A DNA stretch of 10,127 nt, taken from the NCBI GenBank assembly GCA_934307185.1, contig CAKRCJ010000061.1:1-10127 (forward strand), read 5' to 3'. The translations under genes and the position numbers were made by a program. The notes beneath the pieces are model-generated. The model ran no database searches, had not been told where the DNA came from, and was given only the letters and a program-made list of their open reading frames with translations. The first letter of the stretch is position 1, and each line of letters starts with the position of its first letter. Source of the DNA: an uncultured Roseburia sp. (GTDB taxonomy: Bacteria > Bacillota > Clostridia > Lachnospirales > Lachnospiraceae). Shown here piece by piece: positions 5,004 through 10,127 of this stretch.

Positions 5004-7262
5004 TTATTTTGTTCCTGCCAGAATATATTCAATGTTTGCATAAACCGGCTCATAGCCCTGCTTTAACATCTTCATGCTCACATCACCATTCTCATTTTTC
5101 ACAAACTCGTAAAGGTTATACTCTCCGTCCCTGTAAGCAAAGTCCGTTCCGTTATCCTGATAATGCACATAACTGCCCTCGCCCGGAAATACAAGCATTT
5201 TTAATGTATCATAAGGCTTCTCCCCAACATACTGCATTAACTCATAGGTTGGAATGATACTTCCTGCTTTTGCAAAAATAGGACACGTATCAAGCGGTGC
5301 GTCCACAAGATAATAATTACCGCCTTCATATTCTTTTCCGGTAAAAAAGTCATACCATTTTCCCTCCGGAAGATATACCATGCGGTGTGTCTGTCCCTGC
5401 TCTAATACCGGTGCGACAAGAAGATTTTCGCCAACTAAAAATTCATCGTTTAAGTTCCATGTATTCCCGTCCTGTTCGTAATGAAGCACAAGCGGCCGCA
5501 TTACCGGAAGTCCGGTCCGTTCACATTCATAAAATAAATCATATAAATATGGAAGCAGCCGGTAACGCAGCTCCACAAATTTCCGGTAAATATTTACCGT
5601 TTTCTCTCCAAACTGCCATGGCTCCTGATAAATACTTCCATTTGAAGAATGATTTCTGAAAAGTGGTGAAAAAATACCAATCTGCACCCAGCGGCACAAA
5701 AGTTCTGCAGTACAGTCCGCGCCAAAGCCACCAACATCGGTTCCCGCAAATGCCATTCCGCTTAAACCAAGATTGCATAACTGCGGCACTGCCATCTGAA
5801 GATGCGACCATAAGCTCTGGTTATCTCCGGTCCACACAGTCGTGTATTTCTGGCTTCCGGCATAGCAGGCGCGTGTAATAACAAACGGTCTTTTTCCCGT
5901 CTGCTGCTTTAAGCCCTCATAAGTTGCCTTTGACATAAGATGTCCATATACATTGTGCATGGCTGCATGGGTAGTCTCCCTGTCCTCGTCAGTAAATACA
6001 ACGTCCTGCGGCAGTTCTCCACGGAAGCTTGCTGGCTCGTTCATATCATTCCATACACCGGCAACTCCCATATCTGTCAAAAACTTCTGATTGTCTGCCC
6101 ACCATCTGCGTACCTCTTTTTTTCCGAAATCCGGGTAAACCGCATCCCCCGGCCAGACGGCATTGACGTACACCTCTCCTTCTTTTGTTTTTGCAAAATA
6201 GTCCCCTGCAATTCCTTCCTCGTACTTATCATATCCAGGGTCTAATTTTACACCCGGGTCGATAATGCAGACTGTCTTAAATCCATCGTCCTTCAATTCC
6301 TTCACTGCTTCCCCTGGTTTTCCGTAATCTTTTTCATTCCAGGTAAACACACGGTAACCGTCCATATAATCAATGTCAAAATGCATCGTATCGCACGGAA
6401 TTTGCAGTTCTCTGTATTTGGAAGCTACTTTTTTAATGCAGTCTGCGGAATCATAGCCCCAGCGTGACTGATGATAGCCCAGTGTCCAAAGCTGCGGAAG
6501 CGGTGTTGTTCCGGTCAGATATGTATAACCGCTTACGACCTCTGGCATGGAATCACCGGCAATAAAATAGTAATCTAAATTTCCATTTTCAGCGCCGTAA
6601 TAATAATATGCCTGATTTTCTTTTCCTAGGTTTACATAAGATTTGTATGTATTATCAAAAAAGAGTCCGTAAACGCCATTCTTTTTCAATGTAATCAGAA
6701 ATGGAATGGATTTATAGAGCGCGCGGTAAGCATCGTTGTGCGCCTGCGGAATATCTGAGTTCCAGTTCTCATACTCATAATCACGCTTATTTAAAAATCC
6801 GGTTTTATCTCCAAGACCATAGAACTTCTCATCTCCGTCCATTGCCTTTACGGTCTGCACCGGGTAGCCTGCACTTGCGCCTGCGGAAACATCGTGTCCC
6901 TCTGCCTTTAAAACAGCTAATGATTTCTCACTTAACAGCGGTCTTAAAATACGCTCTCCCCTGTAATCTGCACAGAGCAGCTTTCCATTCTGATAAAAAT
7001 CCACATAAAATTCATCATAAACCCTTACTTCAAGTGCACCGACTGTAACTGACACATATTCTTTTGCATCGTTTACCAGAAAATCTATATTATTAACAGC
7101 CTTTTCTCCCTCAATTGCTTTGGAGCGGTGGTCCTTTGTCTCCCCCGGGATAAAAATATTAATAATGTTATTTGTGAGTACTTCAACAATTGCTTCACCT
7201 TTTTCAAACTGGAACTTAATCTTATTGTTTTCTACCTGATACGTTAATCTTTTTCCTAACAT
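5004..7262 (-). CDS. Glycoside hydrolase family 31 (alpha-glucosidase/alpha-xylosidase type)
   Basis: This 752-residue retaining glycosidase would release alpha-linked glucose or xylose from oligosaccharides. Visible family motifs in order: an N-terminal beta domain (about 1-250), the (beta/alpha)8 barrel with HFDIDYMDGYRVFTW (294-308), nucleophile Asp406 in GVWNDMNEP, acid/base Asp480 in TGDNQSLWSHL, AGTDVGGFG (506-514), RNHSS (536-540), and beta-sandwich domains to the end with a DUF5110-like YQDNGTDFAYRDG (701-713). No signal peptide is present, so it acts on imported sugar in the cytoplasm. The start is the ATG at 7262, 8 bp after AGGAGG; an in-frame TTG at 7268 is too close to that site. 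No catalytic residue is missing and the length is normal. Substrate (maltose/isomaltose versus xylose type) cannot be set from sequence alone. The proline-rich gene follows 50 bp downstream. Confidence 0.95.
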   Translation of the reverse strand: MLGKRLTYQVENNKIKFQFEKGEAIVEVLTNNIINIFIPGETKDHRSKAIEGEKAVNNIDFLVNDAKEYVSVTVGALEVRVYDEFYVDFYQNGKLLCADYRGERILRPLLSEKSLAVLKAEGHDVSAGASAGYPVQTVKAMDGDEKFYGLGDKTGFLNKRDYEYENWNSDIPQAHNDAYRALYKSIPFLITLKKNGVYGLFFDNTYKSYVNLGKENQAYYYYGAENGNLDYYFIAGDSMPEVVSGYTYLTGTTPLPQLWTLGYHQSRWGYDSADCIKKVASKYRELQIPCDTMHFDIDYMDGYRVFTWNEKDYGKPGEAVKELKDDGFKTVCIIDPGVKLDPGYDKYEEGIAGDYFAKTKEGEVYVNAVWPGDAVYPDFGKKEVRRWWADNQKFLTDMGVAGVWNDMNEPASFRGELPQDVVFTDEDRETTHAAMHNVYGHLMSKATYEGLKQQTGKRPFVITRACYAGSQKYTTVWTGDNQSLWSHLQMAVPQLCNLGLSGMAFAGTDVGGFGADCTAELLCRWVQIGIFSPLFRNHSSNGSIYQEPWQFGEKTVNIYRKFVELRYRLLPYLYDLFYECERTGLPVMRPLVLHYEQDGNTWNLNDEFLVGENLLVAPVLEQGQTHRMVYLPEGKWYDFFTGKEYEGGNYYLVDAPLDTCPIFAKAGSIIPTYELMQYVGEKPYDTLKMLVFPGEGSYVHYQDNGTDFAYRDGEYNLYEFVKNENGDVSMKMLKQGYEPVYANIEYILAGTK

Positions 7263-7299
7263 ACACAATTCCTCCTGATATTTTATTATCCTTTTGAAA

Positions 7300-7334
7300 T
7301 TTTCGTATTTTTTCGTATTAATTTTAACATGTTA
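7300..7334 (-). promoter_or_regulatory. Putative operator region upstream of the GH31 gene
   Basis: Two exact tandem 10-bp repeats (TTTTCGTATT, plus strand) occupy 7300-7309 and 7310-7319, one helical turn apart, followed by a perfect 10-bp palindrome TAACATGTTA (7325-7334). They lie 38-73 bp before the GH31 ATG. A weak -10 (GATAAT, minus strand, 7285-7290) sits between them and the start, but no good -35 was found. A sugar-responsive regulator could bind here; none is encoded next to it. Confidence 0.4.
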
Positions 7335-7356
7335 CGTCAGGTATTTCCACAATATC

Positions 7357-7593
7357 TTACTGATTTCTTGCCATCTCCTGCAATTCCCTCATCAGCTCCA
7401 GGTCTGACTGCTGTACTTTCATATTCGTTGTAAGCGGTTCTTCCCCAGGTCTTGTCAGAGTGATTTCAATAATGGTTCCTTCCTCCATTTCCCTTGAGAA
7501 TACTGCACTTAAAAATGCAACAAACTTCGGGTGATTTGCACTAAATTTATTTTTTGCATTCATAATTTTCATAATATTAGATGGATTAATCAT
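7357..7593 (-). CDS. Small hypothetical protein (78 aa)
   Basis: A 78-residue soluble protein of unknown function, without membrane segment or signal. It starts with a Lys/Asn-rich helix (KIMNAKNKFSANHPKFVAF), continues through a segment that looks beta-stranded (GTIIEITLTRPGEEPLTTNMKV, about 39-60), and ends in an acidic helix (QSDLELMRELQEMARNQ). The balanced composition suggests a folded protein, and I recall close relatives in Lachnospiraceae but not a named family. The ATG is preceded by a GGAAAGGGA-type ribosome binding site about 10 bp away. It lies 17 bp downstream of the CorA gene, so the two are very likely cotranscribed. No clear terminator follows, so transcription could continue into the GH31 gene. 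Confidence 0.8.
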   Translation of the reverse strand: MINPSNIMKIMNAKNKFSANHPKFVAFLSAVFSREMEEGTIIEITLTRPGEEPLTTNMKVQQSDLELMRELQEMARNQ

Positions 7594-7610
7594 AAGCTTT
7601 TGTCCCTTTC

Positions 7611-8540
7611 CTAAAACATTTTCTTTTTCTTAAAATAAATTACTTCGAGTACAATGACTGCGACACTTACTATTATAACTGCCGGATATGCATATTTCCA
7701 GCCAAATTCTGGCATGTTCGGAAAATTCATTCCATACCAGCCGGCAATTAATGTAAGCGGCAGAAAAATGGTCGTGACAACCGTTAATATGCTCATGACC
7801 TTATTTTGCTGTACGGCAATTAATGACTGATATAACTCCCTGATCTGCACGACATATTCCCTTAACATTTCCACATGGTCGTGAAGTCTCTCTGCCCGGT
7901 TCGAAAAAAGCTGCCACTGCGCTTTCTCCTCCTCCGAAAGCCTTTCATTCACCGATGTCTGCATCACATCTCCCATGTTCATAAGCTGTTCGTAATAAGC
8001 ATGAAAAATATTAAACCGCTTGCGGTACATCATAATCATCTCATAAAAATAGTCCGGGATTTTCTTTAACAGCTCCTCCTCTAATTTTGCAAGATGCTCC
8101 TCCTGCTTCTGAAGGTATAGCACATCCTCCTGTAACAGATATTCAAGCACCGAAAATAAAATCTGCCGGAAACAACAGCCCGCAAAGCTTCCCTCGGACA
8201 TTTTGTTTAAGTATTCCATCAGGAAATGACTTTCGTCCACAAAATACAATTCCTGCCCTGACAGATAAAATCCGAAATTATGAATACAAATCTTGCTTTT
8301 CTCTCCTTTTGGGACACGCATCGTTCCCTGGATACACTCTTTATACTTTTCAATTTTACAATACTGAATGGGTGTCATGCTGTGGATAAAGCTGTTCTTC
8401 CTCGGAAGCTTTTTCGAATTATTTAAAAATTCTTCGCGGCTCATCAGATAAATGACATTTTCTGTCCCGGTCTGTGACGTTTTTTCTTTTGTATCCAGAA
8501 AAATCTTTCCGGTTTCTTCATTATAAATATATTTTTCCAT
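7611..8540 (-). CDS. CorA-family divalent cation (Mg2+/Co2+/Ni2+) transporter
   Basis: A 309-residue member of the CorA superfamily, which forms pentameric inner-membrane channels for Mg2+ and related ions. The signature is at the C-terminus: TM1 (about 248-267, VMSILTVVTTIFLPLTLIAG), then YGMNF (269-273) in the extracellular loop, MPE (279-281), TM2 (about 286-305) and a Lys-rich end (KKKKMF). The preceding 150 residues are long charged helices (LQKQEEHLAKLEEELLKKI), as in the CorA funnel. The start is the ATG at 8540 behind AAGGAA (7 bp upstream); an in-frame TTG at 8564 lacks a suitable site. The N-terminal domain diverges from E. coli CorA, and the substrate is not certain. First gene of a pair with the 78-residue protein. 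Confidence 0.92.
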   Translation of the reverse strand: MEKYIYNEETGKIFLDTKEKTSQTGTENVIYLMSREEFLNNSKKLPRKNSFIHSMTPIQYCKIEKYKECIQGTMRVPKGEKSKICIHNFGFYLSGQELYFVDESHFLMEYLNKMSEGSFAGCCFRQILFSVLEYLLQEDVLYLQKQEEHLAKLEEELLKKIPDYFYEMIMMYRKRFNIFHAYYEQLMNMGDVMQTSVNERLSEEEKAQWQLFSNRAERLHDHVEMLREYVVQIRELYQSLIAVQQNKVMSILTVVTTIFLPLTLIAGWYGMNFPNMPEFGWKYAYPAVIIVSVAVIVLEVIYFKKKKMF

Positions 8541-8565
8541 GGGGTATTCCTTCCCTTTCAACAAA

Positions 8566-8597
8566 CAATAGATACATGCTTCCCGGACAGTCTATTG
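8566..8597. repeat. Inverted repeat upstream of the CorA gene
   Basis: CAATAGA (8566-8572) and TCTATTG (8591-8597) are perfect 7-bp arms separated by 18 bp, 26-57 bp before the CorA start. They could form an operator or a weak leader hairpin. No convincing -10/-35 pair was found near it, and arms of this length can occur by chance. Confidence 0.25.
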
Positions 8598-8606
8598 TCA
8601 TGAATT

Positions 8607-8648
8607 AAAAAATCTGCATATTAACCTACTTATACTGCTAATATGCAG
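8607..8648 (-). terminator. Rho-independent terminator of the XRE regulator gene
   Basis: A perfect 10-bp stem (8614-8623 CTGCATATTA with 8639-8648) with a 15-nt loop is followed on the minus strand by a T run (8612 down to 8607). It lies 51 bp after the regulator's stop and separates it from the CorA gene. Confidence 0.8.
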
Positions 8649-8699
8649 CATTTTCAAGGTCAGCATACAGATTTCTTTTTTCTTATTCGCTTTTTACTC

Positions 8700-9038
8700 T
8701 TATTTTCTTGTTCTTGCCATCATCTCAATGGTTGCCCATACAATCTCCTGGTCTCTTTTATCAAGCTCTTTAAATACTTCAATTAAATCATAATACTCAT
8801 CCAGGTTCTGCCCTACCTTTGCTTCCTCTGCAAAGCTTCGTTTTACCTCGCTTCTTCCAAGCAGATAATCTGTCGTCACGTTAAAGTATTCTGCAATCCG
8901 AATGAGCATATCCACCGGCATGGAGCAGGCATCCTGTTCGTATTTGCTTATATTCTGCTGCGACACCCCGATACGGCTTCCCATCCCAGTCTGCGTCATA
9001 TGTCTGCTTTCTCTCAGTTCCTTTAACTTTCCTCTCAT
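8700..9038 (-). CDS. XRE-family (Cro/CI-type) transcriptional regulator
   Basis: A 112-residue DNA-binding protein. The helix-turn-helix domain spans about residues 3-60: LKELRESRHMTQTGMGSRIGVSQQNISKYEQ, with recognition helix SQQNISKYE (26-34), closing with the family-typical FNVTTDYLLGRSE (52-64). The C-terminal part (65-112) is helical and acidic and probably mediates dimerisation (inference). The ATG at 9038 is chosen because GAGGAGA lies 9 bp upstream and the HTH begins right after it; ATGs at 9068 and 9083 are in frame but have no ribosome binding site. It is a single-gene unit with its own terminator, transcribed away from the 59-residue gene. The 25-bp palindrome at 9089-9113 is a natural autoregulation site. 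Targets cannot be named. Confidence 0.92.
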   Translation of the reverse strand: MRGKLKELRESRHMTQTGMGSRIGVSQQNISKYEQDACSMPVDMLIRIAEYFNVTTDYLLGRSEVKRSFAEEAKVGQNLDEYYDLIEVFKELDKRDQEIVWATIEMMARTRK

Positions 9039-9088
9039 GTAAAATGTCTCCTCATTTGATAAATACATTTTACGCAAAAACATGCTTC

Positions 9089-9113
9089 AATTTACCTTTG
9101 TAACTGGTAAATT
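9089..9113. promoter_or_regulatory. Palindromic operator candidate in the XRE promoter region
   Basis: Perfect 8-bp arms AATTTACC (9089-9096) and GGTAAATT (9106-9113) flank a 9-bp centre, 51-75 bp before the regulator's ATG. Size and position fit a Cro/CI-type autoregulatory operator. A possible minus-strand -10 (TAAAAT, 9067-9072) is nearby, which would put the palindrome over the -35 region. Confidence 0.5.
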
Positions 9114-9188
9114 TTTACAATTGATTTTTGTTTTCATCTGTTTTATTGTTAATATATAGACTTTTCTTCATTCCTAAGAATAATTTTC

Positions 9189-9217
9189 TTGCATATAGGA
9201 AAAATATATCTTATTAT
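9189..9217 (+). promoter_or_regulatory. Weak promoter candidate for the 59-residue gene
   Basis: TTGCAT (9189-9194, 3/6 to consensus) and TATTAT (9212-9217, 5/6) are 17 bp apart, 65 bp before the ATG. An alternative further up is TTGATT at 9121-9126 with TATTGT at 9144-9149, also 17 bp apart. Confidence 0.35.
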
Positions 9218-9282
9218 GTATGTAGTTATTTTATTATCTATAAAGCAAACCTGTCAGAATTCTTAGTAAGGTGATGATTATC

Positions 9283-9462
9283 ATGATGAAAAAATTATTG
9301 AAGTATATAAAACATTTTATATGGGAATTATCCGACACATTATCTGACCCATTCTCTATCGATTGTTTTGGGCAGATACAAAGACGCTTAAATCACATGT
9401 CAGAGTCAGAACGTCAGGAAACCATTTCCAGAATTCGAAAAAAAATAGACAATCTGAATTAA
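9283..9462 (+). CDS. Small basic protein of unknown function (59 aa)
   Basis: I do not recognise this protein. Residues 1-20 are basic and amphipathic (MMKKLLKYIKHFIWELSDTL), which could associate with a membrane. Residues 21-38 contain DPFSIDCFGQIQRRLNHM. The end (SESERQETISRIRKKIDNLN) is a charged helix. The frame is open from GTG 9271, but AAGGTGAT (9268-9275) is spaced properly only for the ATG at 9283 (or 9286). It is divergent from the XRE regulator with a 244-bp gap, and lies 223 bp before pckA without an evident terminator. It could be a regulator-linked small protein, a toxin-like peptide or a chance ORF; the ribosome binding site and sensible composition make a real gene more likely than not. 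Confidence 0.55.
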   Translation: MMKKLLKYIKHFIWELSDTLSDPFSIDCFGQIQRRLNHMSESERQETISRIRKKIDNLN

Positions 9463-9500
9463 ATTGCATCGTTTTTGCTAAATTTTTAACAATTTTTTTA

Positions 9501-9528
9501 TTGATTTTATAGAACAGATATGTATAAT
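9501..9528 (+). promoter_or_regulatory. pckA promoter
   Basis: TTGATT (9501-9506) and a perfect TATAAT (9523-9528) are separated by 16 bp. Transcription would begin near 9535, about 150 bp before the pckA ATG. Confidence 0.65.
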
Positions 9529-9534
9529 TATGGT

Positions 9535-9685
9535 AGAGAAAGTTGGCAATTTACCACAGTTTTCATCATTTCACAATGTGGAACTGTCATGGTATATTAC
9601 CGCTTCTGAAAAAGATATTGTACGATTTGTTTTTTAACAAATTGTTACCATATTACACACAGCGAAAGGAAAGAGGTAATTTAAA
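9535..9685 (+). promoter_or_regulatory. Structured 5' leader of pckA
   Basis: This leader of about 150 nt holds competing inverted repeats. ACC-ACAGTT (9553-9561) can pair with AACTGT (9582-9587) and GGT (9591-9593), bulging CAT. CCACA (9554-9558) can instead pair with TGTGG (9577-9581). TGGTA (9531-9535) can pair with TACCA (9552-9556). Further on, ATTTGTT/AACAAAT (9625-9631 and 9636-9642) forms a 7-bp hairpin with a TTTT loop, overlapping the palindrome TAACAA-A-TTGTTA (9635-9647). It matches no riboswitch class that I recognise. The ribosome binding site is AGAGGT, 9 bp before the ATG. Confidence 0.4.
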
Positions 9686-10127
9686 ATGGCACAGATTGAT
9701 TTAAGCAAGTATGGCATTACCGGAACAACAGAGGTTGTTTACAATCCTTCTTACGAATTATTATTCGAAGAAGAAACAAAACCAGAGCTTGAAGGTTATG
9801 AAAAAGGTCAGGTCAGCGAACTTGGCGCAGTTAACGTTATGACAGGTATCTATACAGGACGTTCTCCAAAAGACAAATATATCGTTATGGACGAGAACTC
9901 AAAAGACACTGTATGGTGGACTTCTGATGAATACAAAAACGACAACCACCCAGCTACAAAAGAAGCTTGGGATGCTGTAAAAGATTTAGCAATCAAAGAG
10001 CTTTCCAATAAGAAACTTTTTGTTGTTGATGCATTCTGCGGTGCTAACAAAGATACACGTATGGCTATCCGTTTCATCGTTGAGGTTGCTTGGCAGGCTC
10101 ACTTTGTAACAAATATGTTCATCAAAC
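9686..10127 (+). CDS. pckA: Phosphoenolpyruvate carboxykinase (ATP), N-terminal part (3' end outside the window)
   Basis: The enzyme interconverts oxaloacetate + ATP and PEP + CO2 + ADP in the cytoplasm; in gut anaerobes it may run toward oxaloacetate (known for some rumen species, inferred here). 147 residues are visible. Family hallmarks are [22 protein letters not shown] (split: LGAVNVMTG 46-54, [13 protein letters not shown] 55-67), with Arg59 at the position of the substrate-binding Arg65 of E. coli PckA, and [25 protein letters not shown] sequence (110-130; VVDAFCGA then [10 protein letters not shown]). The ATG has AGAGGT 9 bp upstream and a good promoter further up. Codons look typical of a highly expressed gene (GAA, AAA, GTT, ACA). 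The remainder, including the kinase-type P-loop, lies beyond the window. Confidence 0.95.
   Translation, partial: MAQIDLSKYGITGTTEVVYNPSYELLFEEETKPELEGYEKGQVSELGAVNVMTGIYTGRSPKDKYIVMDENSKDTVWWTSDEYKNDNHPATKEAWDAVKDLAIKELSNKKLFVVDAFCGANKDTRMAIRFIVEVAWQAHFVTNMFIK

Noticed and set aside
9039..9083. Longer N-terminus of the XRE regulator
   Set aside because: The RBS GAGGAGA lies inside the extension, 9 bp before the ATG at 9038, and upstream ATGs have no such site.
9625..9647. Rex (NADH-sensing repressor) operator before pckA
   Set aside because: TTGTT and AACAA are present but separated by 4 bp rather than the 8 bp of the TTGTTAANNNNTTAACAA-type consensus, so the call is not supported.

Overview
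The window looks like a chromosomal segment of a low-to-moderate GC, Gram-positive anaerobe of the Clostridia, most likely Lachnospiraceae (Roseburia/Agathobacter/Blautia-like). This is inferred from strong AGGAGG-type ribosome binding sites, rho-independent terminators, an ATP-type PEP carboxykinase, a divergent ribose-phosphate pyrophosphokinase, and several small proteins of a kind I associate with that family. No tRNA, rRNA, CRISPR array, transposase or phage gene was found. The genes look like core or lineage-specific chromosomal content rather than a mobile island.

Layout. (1) 1-651, plus strand: 3' part of ribose-phosphate pyrophosphokinase, ending in a strong terminator that converges on a second terminator serving the minus strand. 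(2) 807-1594, minus: a two-gene operon of an HPr-like phosphocarrier (His15 and Ser46 kept, Arg17 lost) followed by a Lys/Ala/Glu-rich protein with a small C-terminal domain; a promoter is visible upstream. (3) 1759-4953, minus: a large single-pass membrane-anchored extracytoplasmic protein ending in a C39-like fold that appears to lack its catalytic residues; a short open stretch without a normal start codon that abuts it; and a proline-rich protein with an Arg/Cys tail. (4) 5004-7262, minus: a cytoplasmic family-31 glycoside hydrolase with all catalytic motifs, lying 50 bp upstream of the proline-rich gene and so probably cotranscribed with it. (5) 7357-8540, minus: a CorA-type divalent cation transporter followed by a small conserved-looking protein. 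(6) 8700-9038, minus: an XRE-family regulator with its own terminator and a palindrome at its promoter. (7) 9283-9462, plus: a 59-residue unknown protein divergent from the regulator. (8) 9686-end, plus: the 5' part of pckA, behind a good promoter and a leader of about 150 nt with alternative hairpins.

No single multi-gene system is obvious. The metabolic genes (prs, HPr-like, GH31, pckA) concern sugar uptake and use and central carbon flow. The least explained parts are the 4285-4953 region (proline-rich protein, in-frame stop, start-less hydrophobic ORF overlapping a hairpin, then the membrane protein with a degenerate peptidase fold) and the regulator/small-protein/pckA-leader region at 9038-9685. 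Four start codons (HPr-like, GH31, CorA, XRE) were placed inside the longest open frame because the ribosome binding site fits the internal ATG, not the upstream GTG/TTG/ATG.
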